A DNA stretch of 64,000 bases. It comes from JAPOUP01 sp965203255 (lineage in GTDB: Bacteria; Pseudomonadota; Alphaproteobacteria; Rhodobacterales; Rhodobacteraceae). The translations under genes were made by a program, and so were the position numbers. The DNA lies in assembly GCA_965203255.1 (NCBI GenBank), contig OZ241882.1, forward strand, positions 3,596,001-3,660,000. The letters are read 5' to 3'. Position 1 is the first letter of the stretch. Each line of letters begins with the position of its first letter. The notes under the pieces were generated by a model. The model was not told where the DNA came from, did no database searches, and was given only the letters and a program-made list of their open reading frames with translations. Positions 54,484 to 63,191 of this stretch are shown here, piece by piece.

Positions 54484-54992
54484 TTGCAGCTTTCAGGCCC
54501 CGAACCGCTTGCCGCTGCTCACGACGTTTCCGAGTTCTCGTGCGGGAAGCCGACGCTCGACCATTGGTGAAAACGCGGGCTCTCTCCAATCAGCAGAAGG
54601 GCTTTACCGCCGTCATCGTGGTGCATGAGGCGGGGCGCGTCATCGGATATTACGGCCTTGCGCCCACGGCTGTGGTGCCGGCGGTTCTGCCGCGCTCGAT
54701 CCGGACAGGCCAGCCGCCAAACCCGGTCCCGTGCATGCTGCTCGGCCAGCTCGCGGTCGACACCGGGTGGGCAGGGTTGGGCATGGGGACCGGACTTGTG
54801 AAACACGCCCTCCAGCGCTGCGTTCAGGCCGCCTCGCTGATTGGCGGGCGGGCCTTGATGGTCAATGCGGTCGACGGGGAAGCCGCCGAGTTCTGGCGGC
54901 GGCGCGGCTTCGGGCCTTCCAGGGACGACCCGCTGATCTTTCTCTGTTCAATCAGCGATATCGCGACTTCGCTCGGCGTGGGTGGCGGGTAA
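54484..54992 (+). pseudogene. TacT-type GNAT toxin, frameshifted
   Basis: LQLSGPEPLAAAHDVSEFSC then GKPTLDHW is a standard TacT beginning (TTG 54484 or an upstream start), but TGG is followed by TGA where the family has HWLK. One base is missing near 54568, and the protein continues in another frame as KTRALSNQQKGFTAVIVV, VIGYYGLAPTAVVPAVLP, LLGQLAVDTGWAGLGMGTGL and AAEFWRRRGFGPSRDDP. The acetyl-CoA loop is therefore out of frame with the N-terminus. Probably inactive. Confidence 0.8.
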
Positions 54993-55796
54993 AGACCCAG
55001 TTTGATATCCAACTGGTCGGATCAGGATAGACACATGATCCAAGGAAGCCGGTCGCGATCCTTAGCCGAGATGGCCTGCTTCGTTTCTTTCTGTCGAAGC
55101 GTTTTTAGCGCGACATTGTTGGACGTTTCTGCGAACCCACCGATCAGCAGGCCATGGAGGCGAGGACGTAGCGCAGTGGCGCGCTGTCACGTTCTGTTGT
55201 CCGTAGGTTCTCCTTAGATTGACACGGTCTGTGGCGTTTTCAGGTTACTTTCTGGTCAGCTCGATTTCAGGAATGACAACGCAACGCGCAGTTTCTCCCT
55301 GGCTCTGTCAATGTGCTTTCTCGCCTCATCAAGGGACCGGGCACCTGCGCTCAGGAGGACGGCTTCCTTTACCCCACCTCCTGACGCCTTAAGATTGGCT
55401 GCCGCCGTGCCGCCGTGGGTGTATCCCAGATTGTTGGGAATCTGTGCTTTCGGTCGGTTTTCACGGGCGAAAATCGACCGAAAGGAGTTCCTATGCCAGG
55501 AAATCAAGGCTCAAAAGGACATCCGAGCGATTCATGCCAACAATCTGGGCTATACCCTGCCGCCGTTTCCCAGTTGCAGCCACCTGTTGTCATGACGATG
55601 CTCTCGGCACGACGACGCAGCTTGGAATTGTTGGCAATCACATTTACCATGAATCCATCCATCATATGGCCCAGAAGCACGCCCATGAGGGATGACATCA
55701 TGTTCGGTCCAATCTTCAGTGCCGTCGCAATTGGATCGCGGGACCGGTGGATCTTTTGGCAGACCGGCAATGGGCTCGGTGACAAGTTAGTAATGC
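54993..55796. other. 800 bp of remnants
   Basis: No intact gene. On the minus strand 55560-55760 reads KIGPNMMSSLMGVLLGHMMD, which looks like part of a membrane transporter, and 55256-55400 reads GARSLDEARKHIDRAREKLR. Both are isolated fragments broken by stops. Confidence 0.35.
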
Positions 55797-56474
55797 TCAC
55801 AGGCATGGAGCGGCAAGCCGACACCGTTCTGACGGCCAAGTTCCCGCGCTCACATGCCGCCGCAGTTCACATCGACATCGGCGCTGATCAGTGCGCCCAG
55901 CTCGTGCCCTGCCACCCCTAACCTCGATCGATTCGACCTTCACATGCTCGAAGATCTGTGACCCGTGCATCCGAGCGCCCTTGGCCAAGGTCATCGTCAA
56001 GCCGACGGGATTGGCAGAGCAGTCACTTGGCATGTGGATGCCACCCAGAACACCGTTCGGAATTATCAGGGGTCAGCGCTCGACGATTTCAGGGGTCGAC
56101 AGGTAGGTTGCCTCAATCCAGAACAGCGTGGCGAAGTCGGCCTTTCGTTTTAGTTCGGCCAACCGCTCCTCGTTGATTGCGACCCAGATCGAGCCCGAGC
56201 GGCGATCGCCCGGATGCGAGCCGGTCTCCGCCTCGGTCTCCTGCAATGGTTCGGTCCGGTATTTCGCGAAGGCTGTCGTCGCATGGCTGCCCTGCAAATG
56301 CCCGACCAGACCCGTTGCATCCCATGTGGCGCCCGAGGTCAGTTGCTTGCGCTTCAGCAGCACGACATCCTTCCAGCCTTCCTTGGCCAGATGATAGGCG
56401 ACAGAACAACCATGGATGCCACTGCCGATAATGAAGATCTGAGCATGGCTGGGAAGGGGCTTCGGCCTGATCAC
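55797..56474 (-). pseudogene. Dimethylglycine/sarcosine dehydrogenase-type FAD enzyme, fragments
   Basis: From ATG 56474 the frame gives IFIIGSGIHGCSVAYHLAKE and WKDVVLLKRKQLTSGATWDA, GLVGHLQGSHATTAFAKY and SIWVAINEERLAELKRK, the N-terminus of a GcvT-family FAD dehydrogenase, and stops after LSTPEIVER. A second piece on the same strand (from 56033) reads NPVGLTMTLAKGARMHGSQI then FEHVKVESIEV, the next part of the same protein, after a deletion. The C-terminal two thirds are absent. Such enzymes demethylate dimethylglycine or sarcosine; this one is dead. Confidence 0.78.
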
Positions 56475-56496
56475 TCTCCTGCCGCGTTAAGCAATG

Positions 56497-57261
56497 TCAG
56501 CGTTGGAACAGCCGGCCTGCATGGTCGGGTTGGTCACCGAGACCCGTGAGCCGCATCAGGTGCCAGGCCGAAGCCTGATTGCTTGAGATGACCGGCTTGC
56601 CGAGCCGTGCCTCGGCCTCGGCTATGACCGGCAGGACACGAAGATTGGTGCATGAAACGAAGACCGCCTCGCAATTTTCACGCCACCCGACCGAAAGGAT
56701 CGCGTCGAGAATGCTGTCAGAGCTGATCCGTGCCACGGTGAAGTCATCGGACTGGTTGAAGGAGGCCACCGCACCTGTCTCAAACCCGGCATCTGACAGG
56801 TTCGTCTGCATCTCGATGGTAACGGAGGGCTCATAGGGCGTGACGAGCGCGAAGCGCCGTATGCCGAACGTGGCGAGTGCGGCCTTGCATGCGGTCAGCG
56901 GGTTAGTGGTCTTCGCGCCGGGATGGATCAGACGAATGATCTCATCCACTCGATCTTCGCCGATCATGGTCGCGCCTGAGGTGCAGCAATAGCCGATGGC
57001 GTCGAATTCGAACGACGGGGGTAGCAGCGCTGCTGCCACGGGCAGGTCCCGCTCCATAGTGCGGAGCGTCTCGGGCGTCACTTCCATCGCGTTCGGGATC
57101 CGGGCGTGGTAGAGTGCCACGCCCTCGCTGTGTAGAAGCGTTGCGAATTCGTGCTCCGCCGTCTGGTCGCTCTGCAGGATGATCAGCCCGATTCTCGCCC
57201 GCGATCCCAAGCCGACATCCACGGTGAACGCCAGTTCTTCTATGTACGCTTCGTTTAACAC
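56497..57261 (-). CDS. Asp/Glu racemase superfamily enzyme (maleate isomerase/arylmalonate decarboxylase-like, EutA type)
   Basis: 254 residues from GTG 57261, which has AAGGA upstream and gives the family's usual length. RARIGLIILQSDQTAEHEF, DAIGYCCTSGATMIGEDRV (first Cys) and AVFVSCTNLRVLPVI (second Cys) with KPVISSNQASAWHLMRL are typical of the maleate isomerase/AMDase group, to which EutA of hydroxyectoine utilisation belongs. The two Cys act as racemase/isomerase catalysts. It is divergent from the GntR gene, with a perfect palindrome between. Role in the pathway is inferred: isomerising or racemising an acid or amino-acid intermediate. Confidence 0.82.
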   Translation of the reverse strand: MLNEAYIEELAFTVDVGLGSRARIGLIILQSDQTAEHEFATLLHSEGVALYHARIPNAMEVTPETLRTMERDLPVAAALLPPSFEFDAIGYCCTSGATMIGEDRVDEIIRLIHPGAKTTNPLTACKAALATFGIRRFALVTPYEPSVTIEMQTNLSDAGFETGAVASFNQSDDFTVARISSDSILDAILSVGWRENCEAVFVSCTNLRVLPVIAEAEARLGKPVISSNQASAWHLMRLTGLGDQPDHAGRLFQR

Positions 57262-57290
57262 CGGCGGTGTCCTTCCAATGGAGTTGGAAT

Positions 57291-57302
57291 TGGTATATAC
57301 CA
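57291..57302. promoter_or_regulatory. Perfect palindrome, candidate GntR operator
   Basis: TGGTATATACCA is a perfect 12-bp palindrome with the GT-N-TA-N-AC core favoured by the HutC branch of GntR regulators. It lies 30 bp upstream of the racemase-like start and about 60 bp upstream of the GntR start, so one site could control both directions. Confidence 0.65.
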
Positions 57303-57360
57303 GAAAAACTTGATGTAAACAGCCCACCGGTCGATGAAGTCAGAAAGACGCAGGATGCTC

Positions 57361-58095
57361 ATGAACCGTCCTCGCCCCGATGCTTCGCCCCCGCGCTTTC
57401 GCCAGATCGTGGAAAGCATCCGGAGCGAGATTGTCGCAGGCGTGTTGTCCGAACATGCCGCGCTACCTTCCGAACGGGCGGTGGCAGCGCAATACGGCGT
57501 AAGTCGTATGACCTCCCGCCGGGCGCTGGAAGCGATAGAGGCCCAGGGTTTAGCCTATAGCAAGGACCGCAAGGGGCGTTTCGTATCGCCCAAAAGGATC
57601 CGGTACGATATCAGCAACAGCGTCAGCTTCGCCGCCGACGCCCGCGCTGCCGGTACCGATCTCAGCATAGAGGTTGTGTGTAAGCGATCTCTTCTGGCAG
57701 ATGAGGCGCTTTCGGCTAAGCTCGCTGTGCGGGTCGACGAAATGCTGTGTGAATACACCCGGCTGTTCAGCATCAACCGCCACCCGACGCTGATCGAGAC
57801 AGAAGTGGTCATCGCGGGCAGATGCCCGGAACTGTTGGACCGTGACCTGCGGCAGTCGACCACCCGGCTACTTGAAGAGCTTTACGGAATGACGGCCCGC
57901 ACAGGTGATGTCGTCATTCGCATGCGCGCCATCCAGCCGGACGAGGCAGCAATTCTGGGTGTTCCGCCGCATCAGGTGGCAATGGAACTGGAGCAGGTCA
58001 TTCATGACCATGCAGGGCGGCCTTTTTGCTTCGGCCGTCAGATCTGGCGTGGCGAACTGGCGGAATTTTCGGCCCGGGCCATCATGAACCAGTGA
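57361..58095 (+). CDS. GntR-family regulator, HutC/UTRA type
   Basis: 244 residues from ATG 57361, selected for AGGA about 8 bp upstream; ATGs at 57334 and 57355 are alternatives. The winged helix is RFRQIVESIRSEIVAGVLSE, LPSERAVAAQYGVSRMTSRR and ALEAIEAQGLAYSKDRKGRF. Residues 80-244 are a UTRA ligand domain (TRLFSINRHPTLIETEVVIA, FCFGRQIWRGELAEFSAR). Such proteins repress catabolic operons until a pathway acid or amino acid binds. The likely targets are the divergent racemase-like gene and the three enzymes downstream. Confidence 0.9.
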   Translation: MNRPRPDASPPRFRQIVESIRSEIVAGVLSEHAALPSERAVAAQYGVSRMTSRRALEAIEAQGLAYSKDRKGRFVSPKRIRYDISNSVSFAADARAAGTDLSIEVVCKRSLLADEALSAKLAVRVDEMLCEYTRLFSINRHPTLIETEVVIAGRCPELLDRDLRQSTTRLLEELYGMTARTGDVVIRMRAIQPDEAAILGVPPHQVAMELEQVIHDHAGRPFCFGRQIWRGELAEFSARAIMNQ

Positions 58096-58262
58096 AGCGT
58101 GAATTTCCAACAGGCAGTCAGCAAAGTCCATTGCGGAAGATATGGGAACAATGTCGCATCGCATGGGTATTGTGAAGATTTTCATCGCCGTTAGGCTGAA
58201 TTTCGACGCCAAGAATCGCGCCCATCTTCTAGGCTGATCACGGCGACCCGCAGGAGAATCGT
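58096..58262. promoter_or_regulatory. Intergenic region before the M20 gene
   Basis: 167 bp between regulator and enzyme genes, enough for a separate promoter. I see no second copy of the 12-bp palindrome here. Confidence 0.35.
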
Positions 58263-59408
58263 ATGGACGACCGTTATCAAAATCTGACTGCCCTCAGACA
58301 CGATTTCCATCGGGACCCCGAGCTTGGCTTTCAGGAGCATCGCACGAAGGCGAAGGTTGCGGCACATCTGCGCGGCCTCGGGATTGAGGTTCATGAAGGC
58401 GCGGGCATCGTTGGCGTGCTGAAGGCCGGTAGCGGCAACCGCGCCATCGGGCTTCGGGCCGATATGGATGCATTGCCAATCGCCGAGAAGAGCGTGCATC
58501 GCCATGTCTCGGAAAATCCGGGTATCATGCATGCCTGCGGCCATGACGGGCATATGACGATGCTTCTAGGCGCGGCTGAAACGCTCGCCCGCGACAGGCA
58601 TTTCGACGGCACCGTCATGTTCCTGTTCCAGCCGAACGAGGAACACGGGCTGGGTGCGCGGGCAATGATCGACGAGGGTGTGCTGGAACGCTTTCCAGTC
58701 GAGGAAGTCTATGCGATCCACAATCTGCCCGGCGCCCCTGTCGGGCAGGTCTCCACCCGCGTCGGGCAGATCTGTGCCTCTGAGAGTCTCTTCGAGATCG
58801 CGATCACAGGCAAGGGTGGCCATGCCTCGATGCCGCAAGTTGGCGTCGACGCTATCACCGTAGGTGCCGAGATGGTGCTGGCGCTACAGACCATTGTCGC
58901 TCGCAAGCTGACGCCAGGCGCGGGCGCGGTCGTCTCAGTCACTGAGTTCCTAACCGATGGGCAAAGGAACGTCCTGCCAGGCCATGCGACGCTCAAGGGC
59001 GATGTGCGTGCCCGTTCGCCTGAAGATCGCGAGCGGGTGGAGTGCTTCATGCGCCAGATCATGGCGGGCGTAGCCGCGACCCACGGCATCACCGGGACGA
59101 TGACGTTCCGCACCGAATTCATCGAGACGATCAACGCCCCCGGCCCGGTCGAGGCGGTTGTCCGTGCTGCCCGGGCTGCGGGGCTTGAGGTGGATGGCAG
59201 CCGCACACCGATGAGCTTCTCTGAGGATTTCGCCCAATTCAGTACCGCCGTGCCGGGCTGTTTCCTGCTGCTGGGCAATGGCACCGAAGGCCCGCATGGC
59301 CAGCCGCTCCATGCCGCCGATTATGATTTCAATGATGCGCTCCTGCCGATCGGTGCCGCCTTCTGGGCAGCTCTAGTCAGGGACAGGCTTTCTGCCGGAA
59401 AGGACTGA
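58263..59408 (+). CDS. M20-family amidohydrolase (aminoacylase/DoeB2-like)
   Basis: 381 residues. RHDFHRDPELGFQEHRTKAK, GLRADMDALPIAEKS, MHACGHDGHMTMLLGAA and FLFQPNEEHGLGARAMIDEG carry the M20D metal ligands (Cys/His/Glu/His pattern), and GKGGHASMPQVGVDAI the lid-domain motif. These enzymes remove N-acyl groups from amino acids (hippurate hydrolase, N-acetyl-diaminobutyrate deacetylase). Cytoplasmic. The stop is 3 bp before the ATG of the PLP enzyme gene. Gene order suggests it releases the free amino acid that the ammonia-lyase then attacks. Confidence 0.9.
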   Translation: MDDRYQNLTALRHDFHRDPELGFQEHRTKAKVAAHLRGLGIEVHEGAGIVGVLKAGSGNRAIGLRADMDALPIAEKSVHRHVSENPGIMHACGHDGHMTMLLGAAETLARDRHFDGTVMFLFQPNEEHGLGARAMIDEGVLERFPVEEVYAIHNLPGAPVGQVSTRVGQICASESLFEIAITGKGGHASMPQVGVDAITVGAEMVLALQTIVARKLTPGAGAVVSVTEFLTDGQRNVLPGHATLKGDVRARSPEDRERVECFMRQIMAGVAATHGITGTMTFRTEFIETINAPGPVEAVVRAARAAGLEVDGSRTPMSFSEDFAQFSTAVPGCFLLLGNGTEGPHGQPLHAADYDFNDALLPIGAAFWAALVRDRLSAGKD

Positions 59409-59411
59409 TTG

Positions 59412-60605
59412 ATGACCGATCTTCTGCCCTTCTCCAGCCTCGGTCATATCGCCGCGGTCCGCAAAACCGGTGACGCCGTGCATCGGGTCCTGACGCCCCG
59501 AGATTTCGCAACCGCTCAGGCCGAGATCATGGCATGGGACGGCTACGCGCCGACACCCTTGGTATCGCTCGATGCACTTGCCCTCCGGATCGGCGTTGGA
59601 GCGGTGCTATACAAGCACGAAGGCCCGCGCTTCGGGCTTGGCAGCTTCAAGGCGCTCGGCGGCGCTTATGCCGCTTTGCGAGTGCTGCAGCGCGAGATAT
59701 CGAAGCGTGTTGGCAAAGAGGTCAGCCTCGCCGATATCCACGCGGGCAAGAACCGAGACGAGGCCGCAAAGATTACTCTGGTTTCCGCGACCGACGGCAA
59801 TCACGGTCGCTCGCTTGCCTGGGGCTGCGAACGCTTCGGCGCGCCCTGCCGCATCTACATCCATGCAGAGGTCAGTGAGGGCCGGGTAGAGGCGATACGC
59901 AATTTCGGCGCCGAGGTGATTTGCATCGAGGGCGACTATGACGATTCCGTCGATCTGGCGAAAAGTGAAGCCGAGGCCAACGGTTGGTTCGTCGTGTCCG
60001 ACACGTCGTGGCCGGGCTATTCCAAACCGCCGCGTGACGTCATGGCGGGATACGGTGTGATGACCCGCGAGATCTGCGAAACGATGGACGAACCCCCGAC
60101 CCATGTTTTCCTTCAGGGCGGTGTCGGCGGCCTTGCGGCCGGTGTCGTGGCGGGTCTGCGCCAGAATTGGGGTGACAGAGCCCCGCGCGTGGTAATAGTG
60201 GAACCGGAACTGGCCGCCTGTCTTTACGAAAGTGCCAAGGCTGGCCGCGCCACAAGGGTCGTAGTTGACGAAGAGACGATCATGGCAGGACTGTCCTGTG
60301 GAGAACCTTCTGAAATGGCGTGGGAAATCCTTGCCGAGGAGGCGTCCGACTTTCTCACCATCCCTGATACGATCGTGGCGCCCACGGTCCGACTTCTATC
60401 ACGGCCGCTTGGCGACGATCCGATGGTTGAGGCAGGCGAAAGCGCGGTCGCGGGCCTCGCGGCGTTGATCGTGGCCCGGTCTGATATCAGCCTTTCGTCG
60501 AAACTCGGGCTCGATGCAGGTTCCCGCGTGCTGCTGATCGGCTCTGAAGGCGTCACTGACCCGGCGATCTTCCGGATGATCATGGAGGGGCGCGATGCGG
60601 TCTGA
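59412..60605 (+). CDS. PLP-dependent ammonia-lyase, diaminopropionate ammonia-lyase-like
   Basis: 397 residues from ATG 59412. The fold-type II pattern is clear: GPRFGLGSFKALGGAYAAL (PLP lysine), VSATDGNHGRSLAWGCERFG, VFLQGGVGGLAAGVVAG (phosphate loop region) and VLLIGSEGVTDPAIFRMI. The FGLGSFKALGG and DGNHGRSLAWG wording is that of 2,3-diaminopropionate ammonia-lyase (DpaL/YgeX), with threonine dehydratase-like EutB as a related option. It would eliminate ammonia from a diamino or hydroxyamino acid to give a 2-oxoacid. Overlaps the M24 gene by 11 bp. Confidence 0.88.
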   Translation: MTDLLPFSSLGHIAAVRKTGDAVHRVLTPRDFATAQAEIMAWDGYAPTPLVSLDALALRIGVGAVLYKHEGPRFGLGSFKALGGAYAALRVLQREISKRVGKEVSLADIHAGKNRDEAAKITLVSATDGNHGRSLAWGCERFGAPCRIYIHAEVSEGRVEAIRNFGAEVICIEGDYDDSVDLAKSEAEANGWFVVSDTSWPGYSKPPRDVMAGYGVMTREICETMDEPPTHVFLQGGVGGLAAGVVAGLRQNWGDRAPRVVIVEPELAACLYESAKAGRATRVVVDEETIMAGLSCGEPSEMAWEILAEEASDFLTIPDTIVAPTVRLLSRPLGDDPMVEAGESAVAGLAALIVARSDISLSSKLGLDAGSRVLLIGSEGVTDPAIFRMIMEGRDAV

Positions 60606-61770
60606 CGCCCCCGAGCGCGGTTTCCCTGAGGCGGAGTTTGCTGCCCGCACGGCCAAGGCGCAGGCAGGGATGGCAAAGGAAGGGCTCGCCGGGCTCCTTC
60701 TGATGACCGAACCGGAGGTGCGCTACTTCTCGGGCTTTCAGACGCTGTTCTGGCAAAGCCCGACGCGGCCATGGTTCCTGTTTGTTCCAGCAACGGGCAA
60801 GCCCGTCGCAGTCATCCCCGAGATCGGCGCGGCGCTGATGCGACGCTCGTGGCTCGACGATATACGCACCTGGCCGGCGCCCCGTCCTGAAGATGACGGC
60901 ATCAGCCTGCTAGCCGACCTGATCACCACCCATATACAGAAGGGTGCCCGGATCGGTGTGATGAAGGGCCATGAAACCTCGCTTCGCATGCCGCTCGGCG
61001 ACTGGGAGAGGCTGATCGCACGTCTGCAGGGTCTTAACATTGTGGATGCTACAAGTCTTGTTCAGCGCCAGCGAATGCTGAAATCGCCCGCCGAGATTGA
61101 AAAGCTCGCTCATGTCTGCGCCATTGGATCGGCGACCTTCGGCCGTGTGCCTGAGATCATTGAAGAGAGCATGCCGTTGGAAGAAGTGTTCCGTGCGTTC
61201 CGCCGCGAAGCGCTTGCACAGGGCGCAGATGATGCACCTTATGTAGTGGGCGCGGCGGAACCGGGTGGGTATGCTGATGTGATCTCGCCACCCTCGCGCC
61301 GACCGCTTCAGGCGGGTGACGTGCTGATGATCGACACCGGGTGCATTTGGGATGGCTATTTCTGCGACTTTGACCGCAACTGGGCCATCGGCCGCGCTGA
61401 CGATATGGCGCGTCGCGCCTATGATACGCTGTGGCGCGCCACCGAGGCAGGGATCGCGACCGCGCGCCCAGGCAACACCTGCCGCGATCTCTGGAAGGCG
61501 ATGTCGGTGATCATTGCGGAACTGGACGACAGAGGCGGCGATGTTGGTCGGCTCGGCCACGGACTTGGCATGCAGTTAACTGAACAGCCTTCGCATGCCG
61601 CCTTCGACAGGACTGCGCTGGAAGAGGGGATGGTGCTGACACTTGAGCCCTCGCTGAGTTACGGCGACGGCCTGATGATGGTCCATGAGGAAAACATCGT
61701 TGTCGGCAGGAATGGCGGGCGGCTGATCACCGCGCGCGCCGCGCCGGAACTGCCGGTAATCCGCAGTTGA
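60595..61770 (+). CDS. M24-family peptidase-like hydrolase (Xaa-Pro peptidase/DoeA-like)
   Basis: 391 residues. Creatinase N-domain first (MTEPEVRYFSGFQTLFWQSP), then the pita-bread domain with a full dinuclear metal set: LMIDTGCIWDGYFCDFDRNW (two Asp), RLGHGLGMQLTEQPSH (His), MVLTLEPSLSYGDG (Glu) and MVHEENIVV (Glu). Ectoine hydrolase DoeA/EutD belongs here and has a similar size. In this cluster a substrate related to ectoine, or an N-acyl diamino acid, is possible; the presence of all ligands fits a peptidase-type hydrolysis. Last gene of the operon. Confidence 0.88.
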   Translation: MRSDAPERGFPEAEFAARTAKAQAGMAKEGLAGLLLMTEPEVRYFSGFQTLFWQSPTRPWFLFVPATGKPVAVIPEIGAALMRRSWLDDIRTWPAPRPEDDGISLLADLITTHIQKGARIGVMKGHETSLRMPLGDWERLIARLQGLNIVDATSLVQRQRMLKSPAEIEKLAHVCAIGSATFGRVPEIIEESMPLEEVFRAFRREALAQGADDAPYVVGAAEPGGYADVISPPSRRPLQAGDVLMIDTGCIWDGYFCDFDRNWAIGRADDMARRAYDTLWRATEAGIATARPGNTCRDLWKAMSVIIAELDDRGGDVGRLGHGLGMQLTEQPSHAAFDRTALEEGMVLTLEPSLSYGDGLMMVHEENIVVGRNGGRLITARAAPELPVIRS

Positions 61771-61789
61771 GAATCGATTGGGTGAAAAT

Positions 61790-62440
61790 CTGTCGCAGGG
61801 ACAGGTCTCATTGATTGATCCAAGAGATGGACGTTGCGGCAATGCAGATGGCTGACATGAATGTGCAAAACAGCGGTTATGTCGAGTCGCGATGCGTCGC
61901 CGGTCCTTCAAATTTGCGAACATGTTTTCGATTCCATAACGTTTCTTGTACAGGTCTTTGAATAGGTGCTGGATGCAGTTAGGTTTGATCGTGGCGGGAT
62001 GCGGGCTTTGATCTTGCGGGCTTTCAACGCGTCCCGGGAGTCGTCGCTGTCATAGCCCTTGTCGCCGATCTGTACCTTGGTATTCGGCCTAGCCTTCGCT
62101 CAAGCAAAGAACAATCGGCCTGTCTTTCTCAACACTGAGCGCATGCAGTTTGGAGTTCAGGCGGCTCTCTGATCGCCTGTTACGGCGGGGAACAACCCCT
62201 TTTGCAGGACTAGAAGCAGTCCGGTGAGCCTTCAGGTGCGTGGCATTGATCATGACGATGTGCGGTTCGGGCTCGCCAGCTACTCGATCAGAGATGCCCA
62301 TTCGCAACCAACGGACGAAGCGGTTGTGGAGGGTCTTGTGCGACTCATAGACTTCAGGCGCATCCCGCCATCTCAAACCATTGCGGATGACGTGGATAGT
62401 TTCGCTGAAACACGGCGATCATCGAAACGCGGCCTGCCTT
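61790..62440 (-). pseudogene. IS5-family transposase, decayed
   Basis: On the minus strand, RWRDAPEVYESHKTLHNRFV and IVMINATHLKAHRTASSP with RRSESRLNSKLHALSVEKD and PIVLCLSEG (62376 to 62089) are the first half of an IS5-type DDE transposase, in which the catalytic Asp of MIDATHLKAH reads Asn (INATH). The end, MFANLKDRRRIATRHNRCF, lies near 61900. Frameshifts and a deletion separate them. Inactive. Confidence 0.8.
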
Positions 62441-62554
62441 AGGAACGCGGGAAGCAGGGTCCGATACGCCCAAGTTGAGTTTCGTTGAGCCAGCAATGAT
62501 CGGACATTGGCAATTCATCGTGCCCACTTGACTGTCAATTGCGGAAGTCCGGCG

Positions 62555-63100
62555 TTACGAAACCTGCTCGAAGCAGATTTCCTCGGCCTCCGTCTCCTTC
62601 AGCCCTATATGCAAAAGAGCGCAGTATCGACTGTCATTCCGAATTCGATGATGGATGCACTCCCTGCAGATGCCGAAGGGCCGATTGCCGCGAATTTGCA
62701 GTACGCGTTGAAGCAGCAACTTCAGTGAACCGGAGAGATCTGCCGATTCCCGCTCGCTGTAACAGGCGAGCGGCCCCTCGAACAAGGCGGCCTTGCGCAG
62801 CGCTTCCAGCCCAGCCTTCGTCACATCGTAGGAAATGCTGCGGCGATCGGTCTCTGAGCGGGTCTCGGCGACGTAGCCTTTGCGATACAACGCCTTCAGC
62901 GTCTGCGAGACCGTACCGCGCGTCGAGGAAAGATATTCGGCGACTTGCGACGGCGACCGCGAAAACCGGTTCGCGCGTGCCAGATAGGCAAGCGCGGCAT
63001 ACTGCGAGGGATTGATGTCAGGCGTCCATTCCTCGGCCGCGGCCAGTCTGCAGAGGCGGTCGAGCAGCTGTCGGATCTCCGTTTGGCTATCACATGTCAT
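62555..63100 (-). CDS. MarR-family regulator with Cys-containing tail
   Basis: 181 residues from ATG 63100. Winged helix: INPSQYAALAYLARANRFSR, PSQVAEYLSSTRGTVSQTLK, ALYRKGYVAETRSETDRRSI. The C-terminus has GICRECIHHRIRN and SRYCALLHIGLKETEAEEIC, four Cys in a C..C...C...C pattern that may bind metal or sense redox. It is divergent from the secreted-protein gene, with a palindrome 12 bp upstream of its start; autorepression and control of the secreted protein are likely. Confidence 0.85.
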   Translation of the reverse strand: MTCDSQTEIRQLLDRLCRLAAAEEWTPDINPSQYAALAYLARANRFSRSPSQVAEYLSSTRGTVSQTLKALYRKGYVAETRSETDRRSISYDVTKAGLEALRKAALFEGPLACYSERESADLSGSLKLLLQRVLQIRGNRPFGICRECIHHRIRNDSRYCALLHIGLKETEAEEICFEQVS

Positions 63101-63111
63101 GAGTCAGATGA

Positions 63112-63152
63112 TAGCGAGTCAAAATCATCATTGCAATGATAGCGACTCGCTA
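63112..63152. promoter_or_regulatory. Inverted repeat, candidate MarR operator
   Basis: TAGCGAGTC (63112-63120) and GACTCGCTA (63144-63152) are perfect 9-bp inverted arms; ATGATAGCGA also occurs twice as a direct repeat. The site lies between the divergent MarR and secreted-protein genes and overlaps an AT-rich core suited to promoters. Confidence 0.65.
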
Positions 63153-63191
63153 CTAGTATGAACTCCTTGCCACACCAACAGGAGAACCGAC

